DNA of 64,000 nt from Flavobacterium nackdongense (GCF_004355225.1 NZ_CP037933.1:2542001-2606000), one strand, 5' to 3'; shown: positions 16,908-24,952, numbered from the stretch's first letter. Numbers and translations: made by a program. Notes: generated by a model not told the origin, from the letters alone.

Positions 16908-18233
16908 TTATTTCAATAACGAAACAAATTGTTTCAATTTTCCACTTTTGCTTCGTTCCAGTTTTTCTTTTCTGATGAATGTAAAAACCAATCCTTTTTC
17001 CAAATATAAGGTAATTGCAGCTTCAATTTTCTGGATTTGTTCCAAATTCAATTCGGTTTTACTCACATATTCAATGTCAAAAGTATCGATTTTAGTTTGC
17101 TTGATGACAAATTCTTTTACGTTACCATCGTCTTCGATGATGCTTTTGGTGACGTAATAAAAAGTCAATCCAGGCGATTTTTTTCCACTTGGTAAAATAG
17201 CAATATCATTGGTTCGACCAACTAATCGTTGAAGAACAGGTTTTTTGGCTGTGCTTTTCGAGTCCAAAATTCCAATGTCGCCAATATCGTATCGAATAAA
17301 AGGATGAGCTTTATTAAACAAAGAAGTGATAACAACTCGACCTTCATTTCCATAAGGCAAAACATTGTTTTCATCGTCTAAAATTTCCACAAAAAGGGTT
17401 TCGGAATTTACTTGCCATTCACCGTGAGTCCCGAAGCTTCGGGATTGAAAAGCAATCAAATCCAGTTCTGAAGCGCCGTATTCATTGACAACCGGAATGC
17501 CAAATTGTTTTTCAAGCAAAATTTTGTCATCTTCAAAAAGCATTTCGGAAGTGACGACGCAGACCTTTAAACTAGGGCAAATAGCTGCCAAAATAATGTT
17601 TTTTTGCTGTAAAAATTTGGCAAACAAAACAATGGAACTCGTGTATCCGTTGATGTAATCGAATTTGCGAGTTTGGAAATCTTTTAGAAAACCTTCTAGA
17701 ATTTTATCCGACAAGTCGAATATAGGAAAGCGATAACGGTTGCTCAAAAAATCCTTGAAGCGTTCTTTTTTATAGCCTATAAAATCCAATGGAATTCCGT
17801 AAAAACGAGCTTGGTAAGACGTGTTGAAATCAATTCCATACCAGCCAAAACGATTGATAATGGTTGCCCAAGTTAAGGCGTGCGAAAATTTATCTTTGGC
17901 AAAAATAAACGGATCGCCACTAGAACCGGACGTTTTATTGACGTAAACATTTTTTAGAGTAAAACCGCTTGAAAGTCTTTCTCCTAGGGGTTTTTGAAAA
18001 TCTTTCTTGGTCATTATGGGCAAATCTTTCCAATTATTGAAAGTGGTTTTGCCAACGATTTTTTGATAAGAGGCATTATTCTTTAAATGATAGTCAACAA
18101 TTTCTTGTTTTTTGTTTTCGATAAAAATTTCGAATTGTTGTTCGGGAATCGATTGGATTTTTTGCAATTCGGCTTTGGCTTCCTTCATCGGGAAACCATT
18201 TATTTGGAGCGATAGATCGAAAATTTTGAACAT
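16908..18233 (-). CDS. CapK/phenylacetate-CoA-ligase-like adenylating enzyme
   Basis: A 441-residue ANL-superfamily protein similar to CapK of capsule loci; members resemble phenylacetate-CoA ligase, and a sugar-modifying acyl transfer is suspected but not proven. The P-loop is VNKTSGSSGDPFIFAK (about residues 105-120), followed by GYTSSIVLFAKFL, NEYGASELDLIAFQ and the hinge region FIRYDIGDIGIL. An in-frame palindrome at 17429-17444 adds SRSFGT in the A5-A6 region just after the GASE motif; the gene stays open, so the loop may tolerate it. It belongs to the polysaccharide cluster by position, upstream of wecB, and lies 18 bp downstream of the PIN toxin gene. Confidence 0.85.
   Translation of the reverse strand: MFKIFDLSLQINGFPMKEAKAELQKIQSIPEQQFEIFIENKKQEIVDYHLKNNASYQKIVGKTTFNNWKDLPIMTKKDFQKPLGERLSSGFTLKNVYVNKTSGSSGDPFIFAKDKFSHALTWATIINRFGWYGIDFNTSYQARFYGIPLDFIGYKKERFKDFLSNRYRFPIFDLSDKILEGFLKDFQTRKFDYINGYTSSIVLFAKFLQQKNIILAAICPSLKVCVVTSEMLFEDDKILLEKQFGIPVVNEYGASELDLIAFQSRSFGTHGEWQVNSETLFVEILDDENNVLPYGNEGRVVITSLFNKAHPFIRYDIGDIGILDSKSTAKKPVLQRLVGRTNDIAILPSGKKSPGLTFYYVTKSIIEDDGNVKEFVIKQTKIDTFDIEYVSKTELNLEQIQKIEAAITLYLEKGLVFTFIRKEKLERSKSGKLKQFVSLLK
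17429..17444. repeat. TCCCGAAGCTTCGGGA palindrome inside the CapK-like gene
   Basis: A perfect 16-bp palindrome read in frame as SRSFG(T/I). The identical palindrome with matching flanking bases occurs at 23818 in an unrelated gene, and a variant at 24202. Confidence 0.85.
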
Positions 18234-18251
18234 TTATAATGGATAGATTTA

Positions 18252-18656
18252 TTAGCTCAGCAAATCTTTGAATTCTGTAGTATTTAATAATACCACTTTT
18301 GGAAAATCAATTTTTTTCAACAGATTGAAGTCTGAATCGTGAGTAATAATATAATCTGCATTGGATGCAATAGCACAATCTACAAACTTGTTGTCGTCTT
18401 CATCTTTCAATAAATTGAATTTGTAGTAATTGGTAATGAGTTCTACATTTTTCAAATTTTCTAGAACGCCAAGAATATTTTGGCTGGCTAAGACCCCCAT
18501 TTTTTGCTCTATTATTTCGGCATATTCCAATAAAATATCAGTAGTAATGCACAAGATATAATTTGCCTCAAGGAGATTTTTAAAAACCCAATGCAATTTC
18601 GACTTACTGGAGATGGAAACCAATAAAACATTGGTGTCTAAAACTACTTTTTTCAA
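18252..18656 (-). CDS. PIN-domain toxin of a toxin-antitoxin pair
   Basis: A 134-residue putative Mg2+-dependent ribonuclease of the COG1569 type. Acidic active-site residues are all present: D7 (LDTNVLL), E44 (DILLEYAEI), D93 (KFVDCAIASNA) and the HDSDF pair at 107-109. The product would cut RNA when released from its antitoxin. It lies 6 bp downstream of the small antitoxin gene. Regulation is presumably by the antitoxin at the promoter at 18923. No frame damage is seen. Confidence 0.85.
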   Translation of the reverse strand: MKKVVLDTNVLLVSISSKSKLHWVFKNLLEANYILCITTDILLEYAEIIEQKMGVLASQNILGVLENLKNVELITNYYKFNLLKDEDDNKFVDCAIASNADYIITHDSDFNLLKKIDFPKVVLLNTTEFKDLLS

Positions 18657-18662
18657 GATTTT

Positions 18663-18887
18663 TTATTTTGATTTCCGCATTTTGGTATGCAGCATTTCAT
18701 CCACAAGTTTGTCATTCCACTCTTTTTCTTCCCAAACGGTATCTGCTTGATTAATAAGACGTTTGGCAAAAAACAAAGCAAGAGTATTCTTCAAATCAAT
18801 TAAATCGCTTTCTGGCAATTGATGCGAAAAAGTTTTTAAAAGTTCTAATTGAACATTTGTAAAAGGTTGTTTTAAAGAGGCTTGCAT
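18663..18887 (-). CDS. Antitoxin partner of the PIN toxin
   Basis: A 74-residue protein whose role is inferred from being immediately upstream of the PIN toxin, 6 bp away and in the same direction. The ATG at 18887 is preferred over one 21 bp upstream because it gives the compact MQASLKQPFTNVQLELLKTF start typical of such partners. The first half is helical (ESDLIDLKNTLALFFAKRL), the tail charged (EEKEWNDKLVDEML), as expected for a protein that wraps around a PIN domain. No clear DNA-binding motif is recognisable. Confidence 0.7.
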   Translation of the reverse strand: MQASLKQPFTNVQLELLKTFSHQLPESDLIDLKNTLALFFAKRLINQADTVWEEKEWNDKLVDEMLHTKMRKSK

Positions 18888-18922
18888 AGTATTGACTTTA
18901 AATTTCAACTATAATTATATCT

Positions 18923-18930
18923 CAAAAGTA
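18923..18930 (-). promoter_or_regulatory. -7 element of the PIN/antitoxin operon
   Basis: Read on the minus strand, TACTTTTG matches TAnnTTTG within the longer word TTTACTTACTTTTGA. The HigBA promoter contains almost the same word (TTTACTTACCTTTGA), so the two toxin-antitoxin modules share promoter sequence beyond the consensus. Confidence 0.55.
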
Positions 18931-18950
18931 AGTAAAATAATTGAAATCAG

Positions 18951-19253
18951 TTAGGCTACTTTTTGAAAATCAAATTTCTTGATGGATTCCAGTTCTTGTT
19001 TTTTATTTTCGGTTGCTGAATCTATGTCAAAATCATCTTGGAGACCCAACCAAAATTTGGCAGAATTTCCAAAATATTGACTTAGTCGCAAAGCGGTATC
19101 CGCAGTTATTCTTCTATTTCCTTTGATAATTTCAGAAATTCTGGTTTGCGGAATTTTCAAGTCCTTGCACAAACGGTATGAGCTTATTTCCAAAGGAACC
19201 AAAAATTCCTCTAGTAAAATTTCTCCCGGATGTATGTTTTTTAGCTTTTCCAT
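18951..19253 (-). CDS. higA: HigA-family antitoxin (XRE helix-turn-helix)
   Basis: A 100-residue antitoxin and autorepressor. It begins with the HigA signature HPGEILLEEFLVPLEIS, followed by a helix-turn-helix (SYRLCKDLKIPQTRISEIIK) and then ALRLSQYFGNSAKFWLGLQ, the usual helix that packs against the toxin. It follows the toxin gene by 12 bp, the toxin-first order that is characteristic of HigBA. The palindrome in the promoter at 19556 is a plausible binding site. Confidence 0.93.
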   Translation of the reverse strand: MEKLKNIHPGEILLEEFLVPLEISSYRLCKDLKIPQTRISEIIKGNRRITADTALRLSQYFGNSAKFWLGLQDDFDIDSATENKKQELESIKKFDFQKVA

Positions 19254-19265
19254 AATTTTTAGTTT

Positions 19266-19547
19266 TTAATGATAATCAACAATTTCGACATTAGTGGCAT
19301 TTCCGTTTTCCCAAATAAAAATAATACGCCATTGGTTGTTGATTCTAATGCTGTAATAATCCTTTAAATTTCCACTTAATTTTTCTAATCGGTTCGAAGG
19401 AGGAATTTTTAAATCAATCAAATCTTGGGAGTTGTGGAGCATTCTTAGCTTTCTTCTGCCCAATTGTTGTATTTCAATCGCTGGTTTTTTTACGACAATC
19501 CCGTTCCAGATTTTTTCGGTTTCTTTGGATCCAAATGAAATTATCAT
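19266..19547 (-). CDS. higB: HigB/RelE-type toxin
   Basis: A 93-residue ribosome-dependent mRNA interferase of the HigB group. The RelE-like fold is visible as RRKLRMLHNSQDLIDLKIPP, then RLEKLSGNLKDYYSIRIN and NQWRIIFIWENGNATNVEIVDYH, the conserved terminal strands that carry catalytic Arg, Trp-Arg and His residues. It is first in the operon with higA 12 bp downstream. It shares its upstream region with the divergent purD gene. Confidence 0.92.
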   Translation of the reverse strand: MIISFGSKETEKIWNGIVVKKPAIEIQQLGRRKLRMLHNSQDLIDLKIPPSNRLEKLSGNLKDYYSIRINNQWRIIFIWENGNATNVEIVDYH

Positions 19548-19555
19548 ACCTTTTG

Positions 19556-19575
19556 CGTTACTAACGTCAAAGGTA
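19556..19575 (-). promoter_or_regulatory. HigBA promoter and candidate operator
   Basis: On the minus strand TACCTTTG (19568-19575) fits the -7 consensus. Just downstream of it, between promoter and start codon, is the perfect palindrome CGTTACTAACG (19556-19566). Its position suits HigA autoregulation. Confidence 0.5.
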
Positions 19576-19610
19576 AGTAAAAAAAATTATTATTTAAGGT
19601 TAAAACAGAC

Positions 19611-19618
19611 TATTTTTG
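19611..19618 (+). promoter_or_regulatory. -7 element of purD
   Basis: TATTTTTG matches TAnnTTTG, 23 bp upstream of the purD ATG. It shows that longer readings starting further upstream, inside higB antisense sequence, are not real. Confidence 0.6.
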
Positions 19619-19641
19619 CCAAACAACTTAACAACTACACA

Positions 19642-20916
19642 ATGACAATTTTACTTTTAGGTTCTGGAGGAAGAGAACACGCTTTTGCTTGGAAAATGAT
19701 TCAAAGTCCGCTTTGCGACACACTTTTTGTAGCTCCGGGAAATGCAGGAACGGCTTCGATTGCCAATAATGTGGATATCAGCCCAACAGATTTTGATGCC
19801 GTAAAAGCATTTGTTCTTCAAGAAAAAGTAGGAATGGTGGTTGTTGGTCCCGAAGATCCGTTGGTAAAAGGAATTTTCGATTTTTTCAAAAATGACAATG
19901 ATTTAAAAGATATTCCAGTTATTGGACCGTCAAAATTAGGTGCAACACTTGAAGGAAGTAAAGAATTTGCCAAAGAATTTTTGATTAAACACAATATTCC
20001 AACCGCAGCTTATGATAGTTTCACTGCTGAAACGGTGGAAAAAGGATGCGATTTTCTCGAAACTTTGCAACCGCCTTATGTGTTGAAAGCCGATGGATTG
20101 GCGGCAGGGAAAGGCGTTTTGATCCTTCACGATTTGGCGGAAGCCAAGGACGAATTGAGAAATATGTTGGTGGGTCAAAAATTTGGCGCAGCCAGTTCGA
20201 AAGTCGTAATCGAAGAATTTTTGGACGGAATTGAATTGAGTTGTTTCGTTTTGACCGACGGAAAAAGTTATAAAATATTACCAACTGCCAAAGATTACAA
20301 ACGCATTGGCGAAGGCGATACGGGATTGAATACAGGAGGAATGGGCGCAGTTTCTCCAGTTCCTTATGTTGATGCCGTTTTGATGGAAAAAATAGAAACA
20401 CGCATCGTAAAACCAACAATCGAAGGTTTCCAAAAAGACGGAATTGAATATAAAGGTTTTGTGTTTATTGGATTGATCAACGTGAAAAACGAACCCATCG
20501 TAATTGAATACAATGTTAGAATGGGCGATCCGGAAACCGAAGTAGTTATTCCGAGAATGAAATCGGATTTGGTGGAATTGTTTTTGGCTGTAGCCAATGA
20601 AAAACTAGACGAATTTGAATTGGAAATTGATGAAAGAAGTGCCACGACCATTGTGGTTGTTTCGGGCGGATATCCAGAAGATTTCGAAAAAGGAAAAGTC
20701 ATTTCGGGATTAGAGAACATTCAAGATTCAATTATTTTTCACGCGGGAACTAAAGTTGATAACGGCAACGTAGTGAGTAACGGCGGAAGAGTTTTGACTG
20801 TAACTTCTTTTGGTGATAATTTCGAAGAAGCCATAAAAAAATCTTACCAAAACATAGACAAGCTACATTTCGATAAGATGTATTTTAGAAAAGATATCGG
20901 GAACGACCTTAAATAA
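19642..20916 (+). CDS. purD: Phosphoribosylamine-glycine ligase (GARS)
   Basis: A 424-residue ATP-grasp enzyme catalysing the second step of de novo purine synthesis (5-phosphoribosylamine + glycine + ATP to GAR). The ATG at 19642 gives the canonical MTILLLGSGGREHAFAWK; the promoter immediately upstream supports it. Typical motifs follow: APGNAGTASIANNV, VVGPEDPLVKGI, ADGLAAGKGVLI (ATP-grasp loop), LNTGGMGAVSPVP and YNVRMGDPETEVV. Length is normal for a stand-alone PurD. It is divergent from higBA and not followed by other purine genes. Confidence 0.97.
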   Translation: MTILLLGSGGREHAFAWKMIQSPLCDTLFVAPGNAGTASIANNVDISPTDFDAVKAFVLQEKVGMVVVGPEDPLVKGIFDFFKNDNDLKDIPVIGPSKLGATLEGSKEFAKEFLIKHNIPTAAYDSFTAETVEKGCDFLETLQPPYVLKADGLAAGKGVLILHDLAEAKDELRNMLVGQKFGAASSKVVIEEFLDGIELSCFVLTDGKSYKILPTAKDYKRIGEGDTGLNTGGMGAVSPVPYVDAVLMEKIETRIVKPTIEGFQKDGIEYKGFVFIGLINVKNEPIVIEYNVRMGDPETEVVIPRMKSDLVELFLAVANEKLDEFELEIDERSATTIVVVSGGYPEDFEKGKVISGLENIQDSIIFHAGTKVDNGNVVSNGGRVLTVTSFGDNFEEAIKKSYQNIDKLHFDKMYFRKDIGNDLK

Positions 20917-20956
20917 TGTAAAGACTTCTAATTCCTCCTTCGGGAGTTATGGTTCT

Positions 20957-21187
20957 TTATTTCAAGAAAGAGTGTGCCGTTGTATCTTGGTTTTCTTCGC
21001 CTTTTTCGTCGAAAATCATCAATTGTTTACACCAATATACGATAGCAACCGCACAGATTATCATAAAACCCCAGTTGAATATATTGGCAGCAAACCAACT
21101 ATCAAGTTCTAAAGCTCTTAAAAAATCGTGCAGTATGAATAAAATGTTTTCAAATAACCATTGAATTCCTTCAAAAAATGCTTTCAT
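20957..21187 (-). CDS. Small DUF6341-type membrane protein
   Basis: A 76-residue protein with an aromatic-rich N-terminal amphipathic stretch (MKAFFEGIQWLFENILFI) and a membrane helix (IFNWGFMIICAVAIVYW), ending in a short acidic tail. I recall this family from Flavobacteria, beside the DUF6427 gene, as it is here. It is read divergently from that gene across a 135-bp gap. Function unknown; a small envelope protein or accessory subunit is possible. Confidence 0.7.
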   Translation of the reverse strand: MKAFFEGIQWLFENILFILHDFLRALELDSWFAANIFNWGFMIICAVAIVYWCKQLMIFDEKGEENQDTTAHSFLK

Positions 21188-21322
21188 CTCAATATTTTTT
21201 TAGTTAATTGTATGCAATCTAAACGCGCTAAGGAATTTATTTTTAGTGAAAAACATTTAGTTAGCTCGTTTCGTCTTTGTACAAGTATTATATTTACAGT
21301 CGCAAAAGTATAAAATATCCGT

Positions 21323-22252
21323 ATGATAACAAGTGTTTTTAAAAAATCTACTCCAATAAATTTGATGTTGGTGGTAATTTTAATGCTGGTTTTCTTTTTT
21401 ATTACCCTTTTTCAAGATTTGTCTTGGACTAATTCAGTGATTTCCATTGTAAAAAAAGGAGGTTTATTTTTTATTTTGCTCGGCTCCATTTTTGTTGCCA
21501 ATTTCATTGCGAAGAAAAACGGATTGAGCAAAGACAGTAGTTACACGATTTTGTTCTATTTTTTGTTTCTATTGTTTTTTCCTTCGGTATTGGGAAATAT
21601 GAATTTAATTTTATCTAACTTTTTCATCCTTCTCGCGCTTCGCCGATTGATTTCGTTGCAATCTTTAAAAGCCTCGAAAGAAAAAATATTTGATGCTTCC
21701 TTATGGATTTTTGTAGCTTCTTTATTTCATTTTTGGAGTATTATTTACCTGGTTTTAGTATTTATTTCGATCATTTTTCACGTAGCAAGAGATTATAGAA
21801 ATTGGGTTTTGCCTTTTATAGCTTTTTTTGCTGTGGGAATTATCTCTTTAGGAGTGGCATTACTGTTTAATAAAGATGTTCTTGGATATGTCACAGATAA
21901 CGCCGTTATTAATTTCAAAATAGACTATTTTACCAACAATTATCAGAATCTTGCCTTTTCTATTTATGCGACAGTAGCTTTGTTTTTTGTGGTTTCAATG
22001 TTTCTTTCCCTTTCGAGCAAGCCGTTGTTACTGAATTCGTCTTTCAAAAAAATAATAGCCTCTTTTTTTATAGGAATAGTAATTTTTGCAATTTCTCCCA
22101 ACAAAAGCAACGATGTATTGATTTATACTATTGCCCCTCTGGCCATTATGGCAACGAGCCATATCGAAGTGAAACAACTTCAGTTGAAGCAGGAATTGGT
22201 TTTAGGCATACTGATTCTTTGCAGTTTTTTTGCTTTTTTCTCCCAATTATAA
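21323..22252 (+). CDS. DUF6427-type polytopic membrane protein
   Basis: A 309-residue integral membrane protein with about eight to nine hydrophobic segments and almost no soluble loops. Distinctive pieces are SVISIVKKGGLFFILLGSIF at the front, the loop RRLISLQSLKASKEK in the middle, and SPNKSNDVLIYTIAPLAIM near the end. It belongs to a Flavobacteria-restricted family (DUF6427) with no assigned activity. Its stop codon overlaps the convergent upp gene by 6 bp. The neighbouring small DUF6341-type gene could be a functional partner. Confidence 0.75.
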   Translation: MITSVFKKSTPINLMLVVILMLVFFFITLFQDLSWTNSVISIVKKGGLFFILLGSIFVANFIAKKNGLSKDSSYTILFYFLFLLFFPSVLGNMNLILSNFFILLALRRLISLQSLKASKEKIFDASLWIFVASLFHFWSIIYLVLVFISIIFHVARDYRNWVLPFIAFFAVGIISLGVALLFNKDVLGYVTDNAVINFKIDYFTNNYQNLAFSIYATVALFFVVSMFLSLSSKPLLLNSSFKKIIASFFIGIVIFAISPNKSNDVLIYTIAPLAIMATSHIEVKQLQLKQELVLGILILCSFFAFFSQL

Positions 22253-22900
22253 TTTGTTTCCGTAGGCCAAATCACCCGCGTCGCCCAAGCCGGGAATGAT
22301 GTATTTTTTGTCATTTAATTTTTCGTCTAAAGTGGCCACCCAAAGATGACAGGAATCGGGCAAATGCTTTTCAAGATAGGCAATTCCCTCGGGAGCAGCT
22401 ATGATTACAGCAATGTGAATTTCGTTTGGAAGTCCTTTTTCCATCAATTTATTAAAAACAGCCACCATCGATTGTCCGGTGGCAAGCATAGGATCGATCA
22501 AAAGTAAGGTCTTGTTTTCGATATTGGGAACGGCTTGGTATTCGACTAAAATATCAAAAAACTCATCGTTATTGGGATGATGTCTGTAAGCTGAAACGAA
22601 GCCATTTTCGGCACTGTCAAAATAATTCAAAAACCCCAAATGAAGCGGTAGTCCGGCTCGGAGAATGGAACACAAAACGAGTTTGTCTTCGATTTCGGCG
22701 GTTTTTTTGATGCCTAGCGGTGTTTGAATTTCAATTGGTCTATACCTTAAATCTTTGCTCAATTCATAAGCCATAACTTCGCCAATACGCTCTATATTTC
22801 TGCGAAAACGCATACTGTCGTGTTGCACATTCACGTTTCGTATTTGACCTAAAAAATGATTCAGAATGCTATTGTCTTCGGATAAATAATGTGTTTGCAT
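22247..22900 (-). CDS. upp: Uracil phosphoribosyltransferase
   Basis: A 217-residue pyrimidine-salvage enzyme (uracil + PRPP to UMP). The PRPP-binding loop is LLIDPMLATGQSMVAV, followed by the uracil-binding region IPGLGDAGDLAYG at the C terminus. Substrate motifs RFRRNIERIGEVMAYEL and LCSILRAGLPLHLGF are standard. It starts with MQTHYLSED as in other Bacteroidota. Convergent with the DUF6427 gene and divergent from the DUF4254 gene. Confidence 0.95.
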   Translation of the reverse strand: MQTHYLSEDNSILNHFLGQIRNVNVQHDSMRFRRNIERIGEVMAYELSKDLRYRPIEIQTPLGIKKTAEIEDKLVLCSILRAGLPLHLGFLNYFDSAENGFVSAYRHHPNNDEFFDILVEYQAVPNIENKTLLLIDPMLATGQSMVAVFNKLMEKGLPNEIHIAVIIAAPEGIAYLEKHLPDSCHLWVATLDEKLNDKKYIIPGLGDAGDLAYGNKL

Positions 22901-22943
22901 CGTGATAATTTAAGATTTGTAAATTAAAATTTAGGAATTCCGC

Positions 22944-22973
22944 AAAAAACACTCCAAACTTCTTGTGTTTTTT
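22944..22973. repeat. Short inverted repeat in the upp/DUF4254 divergent region
   Basis: AAAAAACAC at 22944 pairs with GTGTTTTTT at 22965 around a 12-nt loop. It lies between divergent promoters, so it is more likely a regulatory or incidental dyad than a terminator. Confidence 0.4.
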
Positions 22974-22996
22974 ATAGACTATAAAAGTATAAAAAG

Positions 22997-23004
22997 TATC
23001 TTTG
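22997..23004 (+). promoter_or_regulatory. -7 element of the DUF4254 gene
   Basis: TATCTTTG matches TAnnTTTG, 21 bp upstream of the ATG at 23026. Confidence 0.6.
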
Positions 23005-23025
23005 TATTTATAAAATATAAAAGAT

Positions 23026-23631
23026 ATGTTTTCAAAATTAGCTTATTCCGTTTTCGAACAAAGTATTCGCGATTATCATCAATTTGATAATGTTGACCAA
23101 CCAATCAATAATCCTTTTCCAAAAGAAAAAATAGAACATTTATTATATTTAAAAAACTGGATTGACACAGTTCAGTGGCATTTCGAAGACATTATTCGTG
23201 ATCCCAATATCGACCCAGTGGCGGCATTGACTTTAAAAAGAAGAATCGATGCTTCCAATCAAGAACGTACCGATATGGTAGAATATATTGATGGTTATTT
23301 TCTTCAAAAATACGCTCAGGTGGCTGTCAAAAACGAGGCGAAAATTAATTCGGAGAGTCCCGCTTGGGCATTCGACAGATTGTCAATTTTAGCCTTGAAA
23401 ATTTATCACATGCAGGAAGAAGCCACTCGTGAAGAAGCTTCGCAAGACCACAGAGATAAATGTCAAGCCAAATTGAATGTTTTGCTAGAGCAAAGAACCG
23501 ATTTGTCTACCGCAATTGAAGATTTGCTAACGGATATTGAAAATGGTGATAAATTCATGAAAGTGTACAAACAAATGAAGATGTACAACGACGATGATTT
23601 GAATCCGGTTTTGTATCAGAATAAAAAATAA
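23026..23631 (+). CDS. DUF4254 family protein
   Basis: A 201-residue helical cytoplasmic protein. Recognisable family segments are the N-terminal SIRDYHQFDNVDQPINNPF, WHFEDIIRDP, RRIDASNQERTDMVEYID and SPAWAFDRLSILALKIYHM. DUF4254 proteins occur next to glycosyltransferase family 9 genes in Bacteroidota, as here, which hints at a role in lipopolysaccharide or surface glycan assembly; the activity is unknown. A hairpin of the AAACCATTAAG family separates it from the GT9 gene. Confidence 0.85.
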   Translation: MFSKLAYSVFEQSIRDYHQFDNVDQPINNPFPKEKIEHLLYLKNWIDTVQWHFEDIIRDPNIDPVAALTLKRRIDASNQERTDMVEYIDGYFLQKYAQVAVKNEAKINSESPAWAFDRLSILALKIYHMQEEATREEASQDHRDKCQAKLNVLLEQRTDLSTAIEDLLTDIENGDKFMKVYKQMKMYNDDDLNPVLYQNKK

Positions 23632-23644
23632 GAAATACTATTTT

Positions 23645-23706
23645 AAACCATTAAGGGATTAAGAAAATTAAGTAAAACTTGATGAGCCTTAATCTCTTAA
23701 TGGTTT
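23645..23706. repeat. AAACCATTAAG-family hairpin, copy 1
   Basis: A 19-bp inverted pair (AAACCATTAAGGGATTAAG and its complement with one wobble) around a 24-nt loop, followed by TTTTTAT. It could act as a terminator after the DUF4254 gene. A second copy occurs at 58463. Confidence 0.75.
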
Positions 23707-23721
23707 TTATTCATGAAGTAA

Positions 23722-24801
23722 TTGTCCAAAAAAATCCAACATATAGCCGTTATGAGACTTTCCGCAATGGGAGATGTCGCGATGACGGTTCCTGTTTTAA
23801 GGGCTTTTGTGTCCCAATCCCGAAGCTTCGGGACTGAAATAAAAATCACGGTGGTTTCTCGTCCGTTTTTCCAACCTTTTTTTGAGGGAATTCCTAATCT
23901 TACTTTCTTTGCTTTCGACGAAAAAAAACGCCACAAAGGATTCTTTGGATTGTTGCGATTGTACCAGGATTTGAAAGCCTTACACATTGACGCTTTTGCC
24001 GATTTGCACAACGTTTTACGTTCCAAAGTCGTTCGAACACTTTTCGCCTTGAGTGGAAAAAAAACAGCTTTTGTTGATAAAGCAAGAGCCGAAAAAACAG
24101 CTTTAACACGAGCCGAAAACAAAATTTTCAAACCCTTGACTACAATGTTCGAAAGACACGCAAAAGTGTTTCAAGAATTGGGTTTTACAGTAGATTTATA
24201 CTCCCGAAGTGTCGGGACAATATTTCCTGACAAAGCAGTTTTATCAAAAGATATTTTGAAAAGGCTAGTTGGAAATGAAAAGATTCCCGATTTCTCGGGA
24301 ATTAAAATCGGGATTGCACCTTTTGCACAGTATGATTCCAAGGTCTATCCTTTGGATTTGATGCAGGAAGTAATTAACAAATTAGCTGAAAATTCAAATT
24401 ATAAAATCTTGCTTTTCGGTGGTGGAAAAAAGGAAATCGAACTCCTAGATTCACTCTCAAAAGGCAAAGAAAATGTTGTGGTTGTTGCCGGAAAACTCCA
24501 ATTTCAGCAGGAATTGCAACTCATTTCCAATCTTGATCTAATGCTTTCGATGGACTCCGGAAATGCACATATTGCAGCAATGTTGGGCGTAAAAGTCATC
24601 ACGCTTTGGGGCGCAACGCATCCGTTTACGGGATTTTCGCCTTTCAATCAACCCCTGGAAAACGCTTTGGTTTCGGATAGAAATTTGTACCCAAAATTGC
24701 CCACTTCAGTTTACGGGAATAAAATTGTGGAAGGGTATGAAGACGCAATGCGAACCATTTCAGTTGAAAGTGTAGTTTATAAAATCAATTCTTCAATTTA
24801 G
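23722..24801 (+). CDS. Glycosyltransferase family 9 (heptosyltransferase-like)
   Basis: A 359-residue GT-B enzyme resembling the ADP-heptose:LPS heptosyltransferases, likely adding a core sugar to lipopolysaccharide at the cytoplasmic membrane face. It begins at TTG (MSKKIQHIAVMRLSAMGDVA); an internal ATG would remove the first beta strand. The donor region carries the GT9 markers DLMLSMDSGNAHIAAMLG, KVITLWGATHPFTGF and PLENALVSDRNLYP. Two in-frame copies of the same palindrome add SRSFGT (about residues 34-39) and SRSVGT (about residues 162-167). Because both lie at loops between predicted strands, the protein may still work. Confidence 0.88.
   Translation: MSKKIQHIAVMRLSAMGDVAMTVPVLRAFVSQSRSFGTEIKITVVSRPFFQPFFEGIPNLTFFAFDEKKRHKGFFGLLRLYQDLKALHIDAFADLHNVLRSKVVRTLFALSGKKTAFVDKARAEKTALTRAENKIFKPLTTMFERHAKVFQELGFTVDLYSRSVGTIFPDKAVLSKDILKRLVGNEKIPDFSGIKIGIAPFAQYDSKVYPLDLMQEVINKLAENSNYKILLFGGGKKEIELLDSLSKGKENVVVVAGKLQFQQELQLISNLDLMLSMDSGNAHIAAMLGVKVITLWGATHPFTGFSPFNQPLENALVSDRNLYPKLPTSVYGNKIVEGYEDAMRTISVESVVYKINSSI
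23818..23833. repeat. TCCCGAAGCTTCGGGA palindrome inside the GT9 gene
   Basis: Identical to the copy at 17429 and read in the same frame, giving QSRSFGT. At least four flanking bases upstream and two downstream also match. Confidence 0.85.
24202..24217. repeat. Variant palindrome TCCCGAAGTGTCGGGA inside the GT9 gene
   Basis: The centre differs from the other copies (GTGT for GCTT-type) but the arms and reading frame are the same, giving YSRSVGT. Confidence 0.7.
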
Positions 24802-24807
24802 ATTCAG

Positions 24808-24915
24808 ACACGAATTACACCAATTAGCACGAATTAAAAATTGCACAAAATTGTTTTGTGTAATTAATTTGCAGTAAACAATTTGTGTTAATTTGTGTTA
24901 ATTTGTGTAATTTGT
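24808..24915. repeat. AATTCGTG-family hairpin repeat, copy 2
   Basis: ACACGAATTACACCAATT and AGCACGAATTAA pair imperfectly with the tandem TTTGTGTTAATTTGTG units at 24880-24915. An inner GCACAAAA/TTTTGTGT pair resembles the nested structure of copy 1. It separates two convergent genes and may end transcription. Confidence 0.65.
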
Positions 24916-24952
24916 TTAAAACTTTGAAAATTAAATTCCTGTAAAAACCAAA

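Noticed and set aside
19432..19641. An N-terminal extension of purD running through higB antisense sequence
   Set aside because: A -7 promoter element lies at 19611 and the canonical PurD start MTILLLGSGG is at 19642.
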